Assembly: GCA_900767585.1 (NCBI GenBank)
Contig: CAAFZP010000075.1
Coordinates: 1-23,816, forward strand
From: Lachnospiraceae bacterium
GTDB lineage: Bacteria > Bacillota > Clostridia > Lachnospirales > Lachnospiraceae
Direction: 5' to 3'
DNA: 23,816 bases
A program made the translations under genes and the position numbers. Numbering within the stretch: position 1 is the stretch's first letter; each line of letters starts with the position of its first letter. Under the pieces are notes generated by a model that saw nothing but the letters and a program-made list of their open reading frames with translations, made no database searches and was not told where the DNA came from. This document shows, one piece after another, positions 1 to 7,528 of the stretch.

Positions 1-9
1 GAACCTTGG

Positions 10-1131
10 ATGGGAAGAACAGCAGCCGTCGTAGATCTTGGTATGCTGAAAAATAACTTAGCAGAGATCCGCAAGAAATTAAAGCCGGGTGTCGAACTCA
101 TGGCGGTTTTAAAGGGCGACGGATACCGGCATGGCGCGGAAGGTTTGTATCCGACGCTGAAAGCGTGCGGTGTGACCAACTATGCGGTTGCACTGTGGAG
201 CGAGGGTGTTGCCTTGCGGGAGCATGGCGCGACAGAGCCGATTCTTGTGCTTGGAGATACCAGAGATTATGACTTAGATGAGGCAGTCCGTTACAATCTG
301 GATTTCCCGGTGTTCTCGGTGGAATACGCGAAGACGGTTGCCGAGGCAGCGAAACGGCAGGGCAGAAAGCAGAATATACAGATCAAGCTCGACACCGGAA
401 TGAGCCGGATCGGATTCCCGGATAACGATGAGACACTTGAAGCAATCAAGGAGATTTCGCAGATGGAATCCCTGCATATGACAGGCATTTTCACGCATTT
501 TGCACGTGCAGATGAATATGATCATAAGAGCGCAGAGAAACAGCTTGCCCGCTTCCTGCGTATGACAGAGAAATTAAAAGAGATGGGAATCACATTTCCG
601 AAGTATCATGTGGCGAACAGCCCGGCAATCTTGCTGATGCCGGATTCACAGCTTGACATGGTACGTGCCGGAGATATCTTATATGGCTTGAATCCGATCG
701 ATGAAGAAGGATTTAAGAAAGAAAATTTCAAGGAGATTTTAAGCTGGTACACGTATGTCGTTATGGTGAAAGAAGTTCCGACAGGAACCGAAGTCGGCTA
801 TGGCGGTACGTTCGTGACGAAGCGCCCGACGAAGATCGCAACTTTGCCGGTTGGATTTGCGGATGGATACCGGAGAGATCTGTCAAACCGCGGAAAGGTG
901 CTGATCCGTGGGAAGGAAGCGCCGATCATCGGAAGAGTCTGCATGGATCAGTGCATGGTCGATGTGACAGATATCCCGGATGTCGAAAGAAACGATCAGG
1001 TAACACTGCTTGGCGGAGCGCTTTCCATCCAGTGGATGGCAGATCTGCTTCAGACGAATGTCGATGAGATCGTATGTAATATCTCCCAGCGTGTACCGCG
1101 TGTTTATATCGATTCCACACAGGAATCATAA
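10..1131 (+). CDS. alr: alanine racemase (fold-type III PLP enzyme), start uncertain
   Basis: Interconverts L- and D-alanine in the cytoplasm for peptidoglycan synthesis. The N-terminal TIM-barrel part carries the PLP-lysine motif AVLKGDGYRHG, with Lys35 and Tyr39 at the places expected for the internal aldimine. The family usually reads VKADAYGHG here, so this is a divergent version. LDTGMSRIGF near residues 127-136 and the phosphate-site region RAGDILYGL follow. In the C-terminal beta domain, EVGYGGTF holds Tyr264, matching the second catalytic base (Tyr265 of the Geobacillus enzyme), and GRVCMDQCMVDVT is the usual late motif. Length is close to the usual 370-390 residues. The frame stays open to base 1 (Glu-Pro-Trp before the ATG) and only nine upstream bases are visible, so the true start could lie outside the window. 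The flippase follows 24 bp downstream, probably co-transcribed. A serine-racemase or VanT-type activity cannot be excluded. Confidence 0.9.
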   Translation: MGRTAAVVDLGMLKNNLAEIRKKLKPGVELMAVLKGDGYRHGAEGLYPTLKACGVTNYAVALWSEGVALREHGATEPILVLGDTRDYDLDEAVRYNLDFPVFSVEYAKTVAEAAKRQGRKQNIQIKLDTGMSRIGFPDNDETLEAIKEISQMESLHMTGIFTHFARADEYDHKSAEKQLARFLRMTEKLKEMGITFPKYHVANSPAILLMPDSQLDMVRAGDILYGLNPIDEEGFKKENFKEILSWYTYVVMVKEVPTGTEVGYGGTFVTKRPTKIATLPVGFADGYRRDLSNRGKVLIRGKEAPIIGRVCMDQCMVDVTDIPDVERNDQVTLLGGALSIQWMADLLQTNVDEIVCNISQRVPRVYIDSTQES

Positions 1132-1155
1132 GTTCGTAGTAGAAAGAGGAATGTT

Positions 1156-2688
1156 ATGCAACAGGAAACCCGTGTGAAAAATGCCTCGCGAAATGTTGCG
1201 TTTGGCATGGTTTTAAAAGGTTATCAGATATTGCTCCCGTTTATTATGCGTACAGCAATGATGTACTATATGGGAGATGGGTACCTCGGATTAAACAGCT
1301 TGTTTGGCTCTGTACTGTGGGTGTTGAATCTTGCAGAACTTGGCGTTGGCTCGGCAATGGTGTATTCCATGTATCAGCCGATTATCGATAATGACAAAGA
1401 GCAAATCTGTGCACTGTTAAGATTATATCAGAAATATTACCGTATCATCGGCCTTGTGATTGCGGTTGTTGGTGGAATCCTGACGCCATTTATTCCGTAC
1501 CTTGTTAAAAGCGATATGCCGGAAGGTGTGAGTATTTACGTTGTATATCTGCTTAATCTGTTCTGTACCTGTATGTCATACTGGCTGATGGCGTACAAGA
1601 ACAGCCTGCTTACTGCGCACCAGAGAAATGATGTGGCAAGCAAAGTTATGCTTGTAACAAATACATTTCAATATGCCGCGCAGCTGGTTGTCATTATGAC
1701 AATCGGAGATTACTATATTTATCTGATTGTACAGATTTTTACCCAGATTGTGACGAATCTGGTAACCGCATATTTTGCAAACAAGATGTATCCGGAGTAT
1801 AAGGCAGTCGGTAAGCTGCCGAAGGAGACGGTAAAGAAGATCAATAACCGTATCAAAGATCTTTTTACGATGAAAGTTGGACAGGTCATCGTGGCATCCG
1901 CGGATACGATTGTTATATCTGCGTTTTTAGGGCTTGCAGCCAACGCATTTTATAACAATTATAATTATGTTCTGACTGCTGTGACCGGGATTATGAACGT
2001 TGTGTTTGTATCCTGTACAGCCGGTATTGGAAATAGTATTCTTATTGAGACGGAAGAAAAAAATTATGCGGATCTGAAAAAGCTGTCGTTCATTATTATG
2101 TGGCTTTCCGGTATGTGTAGTGCAGTTATGCTCTGCCTGTATCAGCCATTTATGCTTTTGTGGGCAGGCAGTAAACGTATGCTTCCTTTTGAGGTTGTTA
2201 TATGCTTTGTCGCATACTTTTTTGTCAGTCAGGTTAACCAGATCCTGATTACCTACAAGGATGCAGCGGGAATCTGGCATGAGGACCGGTTCCGGCCACT
2301 TGTGACAGCGCTTGTAAATCTGGCGTTGAATATTATACTGGTGCAGTTTATCGGTATCTATGGTGTTATCCTGTCTACCGTTATTTCAGTTCTGGTCGTT
2401 GGTATGCCGTGGATTCTGCATAACCTGTTTACCGTACTTTTTAAGCGGAATGCATGGGAATATATACGAAAGCTTCTATATTATACGATTGTGACAGTCA
2501 TTGTCTGTGCACTCACTTATCTGGTTGCAAGTCAGATACCGGGGGGCGATGGAATCCTGGCACTGATTCTGAAGGCAATTGTGTCTGTGATCGTGTCGAA
2601 TCTGTTGATGTTTGTGGCTTATTTTAAGATGGGAGAATTCGCAGAAGTAAAGAAACTTGTGATACGTGTTGTGAAGAGACAGGCTTAG
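1156..2688 (+). CDS. polysaccharide/oligosaccharide flippase-type membrane protein (MOP superfamily)
   Basis: 510-residue polytopic membrane protein with about 12-14 hydrophobic segments spread along its length. The opening pattern of a short basic stretch, a first membrane helix, then YLGLNSLFGSVL and AELGVGSAMVYSMY is typical of Wzx/PST-type flippases, which move lipid-linked oligosaccharides across the cytoplasmic membrane. The central amphipathic region (KLPKETVKKINNRIKDLF, about residues 217-234) separates two six-helix bundles, as in this superfamily. The start is supported by AAGAGGA eight bases or so upstream of the ATG at 1156. No glycosyltransferase genes are visible nearby, so the substrate cannot be named. 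A capsule, teichoic-acid-like or other glycolipid precursor is possible. It lies between alr and a lipoprotein gene in what looks like one transcript. Confidence 0.82.
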   Translation: MQQETRVKNASRNVAFGMVLKGYQILLPFIMRTAMMYYMGDGYLGLNSLFGSVLWVLNLAELGVGSAMVYSMYQPIIDNDKEQICALLRLYQKYYRIIGLVIAVVGGILTPFIPYLVKSDMPEGVSIYVVYLLNLFCTCMSYWLMAYKNSLLTAHQRNDVASKVMLVTNTFQYAAQLVVIMTIGDYYIYLIVQIFTQIVTNLVTAYFANKMYPEYKAVGKLPKETVKKINNRIKDLFTMKVGQVIVASADTIVISAFLGLAANAFYNNYNYVLTAVTGIMNVVFVSCTAGIGNSILIETEEKNYADLKKLSFIIMWLSGMCSAVMLCLYQPFMLLWAGSKRMLPFEVVICFVAYFFVSQVNQILITYKDAAGIWHEDRFRPLVTALVNLALNIILVQFIGIYGVILSTVISVLVVGMPWILHNLFTVLFKRNAWEYIRKLLYYTIVTVIVCALTYLVASQIPGGDGILALILKAIVSVIVSNLLMFVAYFKMGEFAEVKKLVIRVVKRQA

Positions 2689-2701
2689 TATGGTTGGGCA
2701 T

Positions 2702-2722
2702 CACTGCCCGGATCAGGCAGTG
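2702..2722 (+). other. intergenic perfect 7-bp hairpin without T-tract
   Basis: CACTGCC (2702-2708) and GGCAGTG (2716-2722) form a perfect 7-bp stem with a 7-base loop, between the flippase stop and the lipoprotein ribosome binding site. No run of T follows, so it is not a standard intrinsic terminator. It could set transcript stability or mildly reduce read-through into the next gene. Function is inferred only. Confidence 0.35.
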
Positions 2723-2755
2723 TGGTGGCAACTGTGCAAGCAGGAAGGAGAACTT

Positions 2756-3805
2756 ATGAGGAAGTCGAAATTATGGGCGGCATGTGTGATGGCGGCAGCT
2801 ATGCTCGCACTGACGGCATGTGGAAAAGAAGATAAGCTGGTGCTCGTGACAACCGAGGCGGCAGCATCGCAGAGCGATGCGACAATGACCGAAGATATTC
2901 TGGCGGATATCCGGGAGGAAGCGGAGAGTACAACCGAAGCAGAAAAAAAACGGGAGGAAGCTTCGGCAGAGGATAAGAAAATTACGCTGGAAGATATCTA
3001 CAATGCAAACAAAGGAGATACGCTTCTCGCGGACGGAGATAACTACGGCCTGAATACAATTTATTACAGTGATGGTGTTGAAGTGTATTCGGAATATCAG
3101 TTCCTTGGATTTGCAGAAGACGGAACTTATCTGCAGGCATATGAAGATTCCAACGGAATTGTGCAGGTGCTTGATAAAGAACATGGCTATTGGTACTTGA
3201 TTGATGAAGATAAAATCTGCTATGCGTTGATTTACCCGGAGCCCGGTGTCGCAGATGCAATCATCAATACAAACCATAATGATATGATTATCTCGCTTAC
3301 AGAGGCAGACCAGAAAATCAAGGATATTTACCGGGAGGATGGAGATCTGGCTGTAGAGACCGATTATGTAAATGATGATAGTCAATACATATTTAAGTAC
3401 ATATTGGATGATTCCTACAAAGTTCTGGAATATTATACATATGATTCAACAGGAGAAAAGTTGTCTTATTCCTGGGTGACAAAAGGAAATTCTTATACGT
3501 TTCCGGAAGAGATTGCCACAGCACATGAATCTATGCTGAATCGGACAGTGACGTTTCAGATTCAGGAAGGAAAAGGAATTTCCAGTTCCTATGACGTTCC
3601 TGCAGACAAACCGGTACAGTTAGCGCTGATGGAATATAAAGCATATACGGATGAAGCATGTACAAAAACGTGGGAAGAAACAGAAGCTGAAAATGGAATA
3701 TATCCGGATGAGACAATTTATTTAAAGAGGGATAATTCCGGTGAGACAGAAAACAAAGATACAACAGAAGGACAGACAGAGACGACATCCACGGAAGCTC
3801 CTTAA
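2756..3805 (+). CDS. predicted lipoprotein of unknown function
   Basis: 349 residues. The N-terminus MRKSKLW, a hydrophobic stretch and lipobox LTAC with Cys22 make it a lipoprotein signal peptide, so the mature protein is probably anchored on the outer face of the membrane. After the Cys comes a low-complexity Glu/Ala/Thr linker with a Lys/Glu-rich part (about residues 30-80). An acidic, Tyr-rich globular region follows, then a Thr/Glu-rich tail (GQTETTSTEAP). I chose the ATG at 2756 because AAGGAG (2745-2750) stands at the right distance and the lipobox then falls at the normal place. An upstream in-frame ATG at 2690 would add 22 residues in front of the signal peptide and has no good ribosome binding site. 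I do not recognise the family. Its position behind the flippase suggests an envelope role, but that is weak inference. Confidence 0.8.
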   Translation: MRKSKLWAACVMAAAMLALTACGKEDKLVLVTTEAAASQSDATMTEDILADIREEAESTTEAEKKREEASAEDKKITLEDIYNANKGDTLLADGDNYGLNTIYYSDGVEVYSEYQFLGFAEDGTYLQAYEDSNGIVQVLDKEHGYWYLIDEDKICYALIYPEPGVADAIINTNHNDMIISLTEADQKIKDIYREDGDLAVETDYVNDDSQYIFKYILDDSYKVLEYYTYDSTGEKLSYSWVTKGNSYTFPEEIATAHESMLNRTVTFQIQEGKGISSSYDVPADKPVQLALMEYKAYTDEACTKTWEETEAENGIYPDETIYLKRDNSGETENKDTTEGQTETTSTEAP

Positions 3806-3810
3806 ACTGC

Positions 3811-3840
3811 TTTACAAACAGGGATATTGTGTAGTATAAT
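3811..3840 (+). promoter_or_regulatory. sigma-70-type promoter for the FliD-like gene
   Basis: TTTACA (3811-3816) and a perfect TATAAT (3835-3840) with an 18-base spacer. Transcription would begin near 3847, giving a leader of about 40 bases before the ATG at 3889. GTATAT (3851-3856) and ATATAC (3869-3874) in that leader could pair around the purine-rich segment between them. Confidence 0.7.
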
Positions 3841-3888
3841 ACGCATAGGAGTATATCGGAGGAACGCTATATACAAGGAAGTGAGAAT

Positions 3889-4593
3889 ATGAACTTCAAT
3901 ATCAGCAGTAATTTTTTTAATAGTATGTTAGGACGTTCGTCCGGCAATTACAATTCTGGACTGACGGGACTTCTTGGCGATTATAATGCTATCCGGAACG
4001 GCAGTTACCTGAAGCTTGCGAAGCATTATTATACAACGGATGGCGCGAAAGAGGCAACAAAGAAGAAATTCACAGATCAGAATGCAGCATCTGGCGAAAA
4101 ATGGACAGAAGATAAACTTACAAAAGCCGGCGCAGAGGGTGCATGGAAAGATATCACACAATTGCGCAGTGACAAGGTGTATCAGACAGATGCTGATGGA
4201 GCATATCAGACAGATACAATTTCAAAGAATATCCAGAAGTTTGTCGATGGATACAATAGTGCCATTACAAGTGCACAGAAGTCGGATCATGCAAACGTGT
4301 TGCGGACAGTGTCCAGACTGACTGCACAGACAGAACGCTATGCAGGAGAGTTGGACAAAATTGGTCTGACAATCCAAAAAGATAATACTTTAAAATTCGA
4401 TAAAACAGTGTTTGAAAATACAGATATGGCATCGGTAAAAGATTTATTTGCAGGAGATTTTTCGTTTGGAAGCAGCACGCAAAACGGACTTCTGCAATTA
4501 GCGAGTGATGCGGGAAGCATTTCTTCCGGGTTCTACACACCAGAGGGAATGACTTCAACTTCGGTTGGAAGTTTGTACGACAGCCTGTTTTAA
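3889..4593 (+). CDS. orphan protein with FliD (flagellar cap) C-terminal-like region
   Basis: 234 residues, no signal peptide and no membrane segment. The second half has the pattern of the FliD C-terminal domain: a helix with KFVDGYNSAI (about residues 114-123), then a long helix ending LDKIGLTIQKDNTLKFDKTVF (about 155-175), then DMASVKDLFAG, which matches the family's IGI-x-x-x-x-DGTL-x-x-D and the closing V-x-x-LF. The N-terminal half is Asn/Ser/Gly-rich (SSNFFNSMLGRSSGNYNSG). Full-length FliD is normally 400-700 residues, so this is much shorter, and no other flagellar gene is visible. The ribosome binding site is AAGGAAGTGAG before the ATG at 3889. It sits alone between its own promoter and a terminator. 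It may be a non-flagellar secreted or filament-associated protein. The link to FliD is by motif pattern only and unconfirmed. Confidence 0.75.
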   Translation: MNFNISSNFFNSMLGRSSGNYNSGLTGLLGDYNAIRNGSYLKLAKHYYTTDGAKEATKKKFTDQNAASGEKWTEDKLTKAGAEGAWKDITQLRSDKVYQTDADGAYQTDTISKNIQKFVDGYNSAITSAQKSDHANVLRTVSRLTAQTERYAGELDKIGLTIQKDNTLKFDKTVFENTDMASVKDLFAGDFSFGSSTQNGLLQLASDAGSISSGFYTPEGMTSTSVGSLYDSLF

Positions 4594-4639
4594 ATATATT
4601 TGCCCAATCTCCCCAAGAGGATTGACGATAAGAATGGAA

Positions 4640-4669
4640 AGGGTCCACGGGTTACTGTGGATCTTTTTC
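4640..4669 (+). terminator. intrinsic terminator after the FliD-like gene
   Basis: GGTCCAC (4642-4648) pairs with GTGGATC (4657-4663), including one G-U pair, around the loop GGGTTACT, and TTTTTCTTT follows. A weaker hairpin, CAATC...GATTG (4605-4624), lies just before it. Confidence 0.78.
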
Positions 4670-4719
4670 TTTGCATATCAGCGGGGAGATGAGACATGGT
4701 AGAACAGATAGGAGAGGCT

Positions 4720-5466
4720 ATGCTTCGTTTGGATAAATTTTTAGCGGATTGTGGTTTTGGAACAAGAAAAGAAGTGAAGGAATTACTTCGAAAAAAACAG
4801 GTGTATGTAAATGACCGGCTGGTAGTCCAACCGGATTATAAGGTGAATCCGGAAACCGACAAAGTGACTGCACAGGGAAAACAGGCAGGGTATGAGCAGT
4901 ACGCATATTATATGATGAACAAGCCGCAAGGTGTTGTCTCCGCTACAAAGGATGAAAAAGAAAAAACAGTGATTCAGTTGATCAAAGAGCAAAAAAGAAG
5001 AGATCTTTTTCCGGTTGGAAGACTGGATAAAGATACGGAAGGTCTGCTGCTTATCACAAACGATGGGAAACTTGCAAACAATCTCCTGGCACCGGGCAAA
5101 CATGTGGAGAAAACATATTATGCAGAGATAGACGGAAAAGTTACAGAACGTGAAATTCGTATGTTTTTTTCCGGATTGGATATCGGCGATGAAAAGAAAA
5201 CCGCACCGGCGGAGCTTAAAATCCTGACATCTGACGAGAGAAGTAAAGTGGAAATCTGCATTACAGAAGGACGGTATCACCAGATAAAAAGGATGTTCGA
5301 GGCGGTTGGAATGCAGGTGTTGTATCTAAAGCGTCTGTCGATGGGAGCGTTAAGCCTTGACCCTGAACTAAAACCCGGAAATTATAGGAAGCTAACCGGA
5401 TTGGAGATAACGTTATTAAAAGAAAATATACAGGAAACTGTCAATAATTCCGCGAAAGAATGTTGA
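4720..5466 (+). CDS. RsuA/RluB-family ribosomal pseudouridine synthase
   Basis: 248 residues. Converts a specific uridine in ribosomal RNA to pseudouridine. An N-terminal S4 RNA-binding domain (RLDKFLADCGFGTRKEVKEL) is followed by the catalytic domain with MNKPQGVVSAT, and GRLDKDTEGLLLITNDG containing the catalytic Asp. GRYHQIKRMFEAVG and LKRLSMGALSLD come later and are typical of RsuA/RluB/RluE enzymes. Small size and the motif GLLLITNDG favour an RsuA-like enzyme acting on 16S rRNA, but RluB-type 23S activity cannot be ruled out. I chose the ATG at 4720 because AGGAG (4710-4714) precedes it and family homology begins at MLRLDKF. An alternative ATG at 4696 with GGGGAG upstream would add eight residues. 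The stop codon overlaps the -35 box of the next promoter. Confidence 0.9.
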   Translation: MLRLDKFLADCGFGTRKEVKELLRKKQVYVNDRLVVQPDYKVNPETDKVTAQGKQAGYEQYAYYMMNKPQGVVSATKDEKEKTVIQLIKEQKRRDLFPVGRLDKDTEGLLLITNDGKLANNLLAPGKHVEKTYYAEIDGKVTEREIRMFFSGLDIGDEKKTAPAELKILTSDERSKVEICITEGRYHQIKRMFEAVGMQVLYLKRLSMGALSLDPELKPGNYRKLTGLEITLLKENIQETVNNSAKEC

Positions 5467-5490
5467 CATATAAGGTATAAAAAGTATAAA
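5463..5490 (+). promoter_or_regulatory. sigma-70-type promoter for the MORN/tandem-repeat membrane protein
   Basis: Perfect TTGACA (5463-5468), a 16-base spacer and TATAAA (5485-5490). The -35 box contains the TGA stop codon of the preceding pseudouridine synthase gene. The ribosome binding site CAGGAGGG lies just before the ATG at 5529. Confidence 0.72.
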
Positions 5491-5528
5491 CTGTAACAAG
5501 GTATTGATTTTCAGCAGGAGGGATTATT

Positions 5529-7508
5529 ATGGACGAAAATAAAAATCCGGAATCTATGTATGATATGGATGACGAAGAAGGGGCAACCACAGTATTAAGT
5601 GCGCCTGGAATGAATAATAATACAAATAATATAGAAGATGATGACGAAGGAGCAACAACGGTATTGAGTGCAAGTGACAGTCCGTTTTATGATGAGTCGG
5701 AAGGCGCTACCACAGTTTTATCCGGGCCTGCTCCGATGGGGATGCAACCGCAGAATCCGGCTGGCGGACCGGCATTTCAGGATCGGACTGTGCTGATGCA
5801 GCCACAGCCGGGAAATCCGATGGGAGGTCCAATGCCGAATGGCCCGATGCCAAATGGTCCGATGGGAGGCCCGATGCCGAATGGCCCGATGCCGAATGGC
5901 CCGATGGGAGGCCCGATGCCGAATGGCCCGATGGGAGGCCCAATGCCGAATGGCCCGATGGGAGGCCCGATGCCAAATGGTCCGATGGGAGGTCCAATGC
6001 CAAATAACGGACAGTTTCCTCCTGTGAACGGAAAATCAAAGAAACAGCCCAAACAACCAAAACAGCCGAAGCAGCCAAAGATGAAAGATGGCAATTCCAA
6101 GAAGAAAAAAACAGGATGGATCATAGCAGTCATTGTGGTTGTTGTTTTGCTGGCACTTGGTGCAGGCGCTTATTTCCTGTTTTTTACACCGGAAAAACGG
6201 TATGAACGTAAGATGAATACCGCAAGCGAAGCGATGGAGGCGTCGAAATACGAGGAAGCAGAAGACGCATATGAAGACGCATTGGATATCTTTGACGACA
6301 GAGTTCCTGCTATGAATGGCTTACTGGAAGCAGAGATTAATGCAGGTGAGAACGAAGATGCGAGAGAAAACTTCACAGAGTTTCGTAAGACGATAAGCGC
6401 ATTTGAAAAAGATGCCGTGCAAAAAGACAGTGAAGAAAAAGACAATATCGTTGCTTTTTACGAGTACGCAGCGAAATTGTATAGCGATGCCGGTTCATTG
6501 ATTGAAATCTATAAAGAGGGTTATGACCTGACTGCAGATGAAACATTGAAGGCAAAGCTTGTGGATGTATATGTAAAAAATGCAGACAATATGGACAATG
6601 CAGATTATGAGGAAAAGCTTGATGAGTATAACAAGGCTCTTGAACTCGACAGTGCAAATCAAGCTGCATTAGATGGAATAAAAAGCTGCGCATACGCTGT
6701 CTTGGATGGCATGATGGAATCAGAACAGTTTGATGAAGCAGAGACGTTCATCAATACATATTCTTCAAAACTTCCGGATGTCGATTTCACTTCCTATACG
6801 GAGAAAATCGAATCGGAACGTGCGCTTATGAATGCACGACATGATCTGATGGAACAGGTGATCAGTCTTATGGCGGCAAATGACTATGAAGGTATGCTGT
6901 CGGTGGATGGATCTGAGAATGCGAGTCTTGTAGTAGACAATATGGATGGAGATTCTTATGTTTATGCACAGGATGGATTCAGCAAAGATTACACAGGTAA
7001 AGCTGTGGGTATTTATAAGTATTCTTCGCTTCTGAATGAAGGATATTACTTCTATTACGGCGACTATGAAAATGGTGTCCGGAGCGGACAGGGAACCTTA
7101 TATGTAAAGACAGATGGATATAATAAAGCATATACTATTTACGAAGGAGCCTGGGCAGATGACAAGCCAAATGGTCAGGGAAAAGAGACCAAGGTTAATG
7201 AGAGTGCCGGAGATGAGCTGGTTACAGTAGAACGAAGCGGAAATCTTGCAGATGGATTGTTCGATGGGGAAGTGTCTGTCTCATTGATTTCTACAGATGC
7301 GACTTACGGAGGAACCTATACGGGAACTTTCACTGCGACAAAAGGCGAGGCCCCGGATATTCGTGCGAACTACCCGGATTATGATTTCTCGGATGTTGCT
7401 GAAGAAAAAATCGTATATGTTGTATTGACATGCGAAGGTTCTGATTTATTCTGGCATTTTACGAGAGGGTCACAGGCTCTGCTCGGAATATATGGGTTTG
7501 GAAATTAA
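5529..7508 (+). CDS. single-pass membrane protein: EGATTVLS repeats, GPM tandem repeat, helical repeats and MORN-like repeats
   Basis: 659 residues. An acidic N-terminus has three copies of EGATTVLS (residues 17-24, 40-47, 58-65) and a related DRTVL (85-89). Next come a Gly/Pro/Met/Asn tandem repeat (about 98-159) and a basic KQPKQPK stretch, then one hydrophobic helix (about 197-219) after KKKKTG. With no signal peptide and the positive charge in front of the helix, the N-terminal 195 residues are probably cytoplasmic and the rest extracytoplasmic. The outer part has TPR-like helices (YEEAEDAYEDALDIF and NADYEEKLDEYNKALELD) and, around 505-560, MORN-like repeats (YYGDYENGVRSGQGTL, YEGAWADDKPNGQGKE). 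Known FHA domains bind phosphothreonine in Thr-x-x-(Leu/Ile/Asp) contexts, and each EGATTVLS fits Thr-Thr-Val-Leu. Phosphorylation by a Ser/Thr kinase and FHA binding is therefore a reasonable inference. I do not know a named family for the whole protein. Confidence 0.85.
   Translation: MDENKNPESMYDMDDEEGATTVLSAPGMNNNTNNIEDDDEGATTVLSASDSPFYDESEGATTVLSGPAPMGMQPQNPAGGPAFQDRTVLMQPQPGNPMGGPMPNGPMPNGPMGGPMPNGPMPNGPMGGPMPNGPMGGPMPNGPMGGPMPNGPMGGPMPNNGQFPPVNGKSKKQPKQPKQPKQPKMKDGNSKKKKTGWIIAVIVVVVLLALGAGAYFLFFTPEKRYERKMNTASEAMEASKYEEAEDAYEDALDIFDDRVPAMNGLLEAEINAGENEDARENFTEFRKTISAFEKDAVQKDSEEKDNIVAFYEYAAKLYSDAGSLIEIYKEGYDLTADETLKAKLVDVYVKNADNMDNADYEEKLDEYNKALELDSANQAALDGIKSCAYAVLDGMMESEQFDEAETFINTYSSKLPDVDFTSYTEKIESERALMNARHDLMEQVISLMAANDYEGMLSVDGSENASLVVDNMDGDSYVYAQDGFSKDYTGKAVGIYKYSSLLNEGYYFYYGDYENGVRSGQGTLYVKTDGYNKAYTIYEGAWADDKPNGQGKETKVNESAGDELVTVERSGNLADGLFDGEVSVSLISTDATYGGTYTGTFTATKGEAPDIRANYPDYDFSDVAEEKIVYVVLTCEGSDLFWHFTRGSQALLGIYGFGN
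5820..6005 (+). repeat. in-frame tandem repeat encoding MGGPMPNGP units
   Basis: Two units of 42 bp (MGGPMPNGPMPNGP), three of 27 bp (MGGPMPNGP) and a partial last unit, all in one reading frame. The units differ from each other by a few synonymous third-position changes. All units are multiples of 3, so gain or loss of a unit would change length but not frame. A separate 9-bp period encoding KQP lies at about 6040-6080. Confidence 0.9.
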
Positions 7509-7528
7509 GATAGATGGTGGTATAACAT

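Noticed and set aside
2690..2755. Longer start for the lipoprotein gene at 2690
   Set aside because: It would put 22 polar residues in front of a perfect signal peptide and overlaps a hairpin; the ribosome binding site fits the ATG at 2756.
2771..3385. 204-residue minus-strand ORF opposite the lipoprotein gene
   Set aside because: Cys/Ile/Phe-rich composition typical of an antisense shadow; the plus strand has a signal peptide and ribosome binding site.
5820..6005. CRISPR-like direct repeats
   Set aside because: There are no unique spacers; the units follow one another in-frame inside a coding region.
5777..6133. Minus-strand ORF rich in Gly/Ile/Pro repeats
   Set aside because: It is the mirror of the GPM tandem repeat; open frames arise because the repeat unit is a multiple of three. 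No ribosome binding site.
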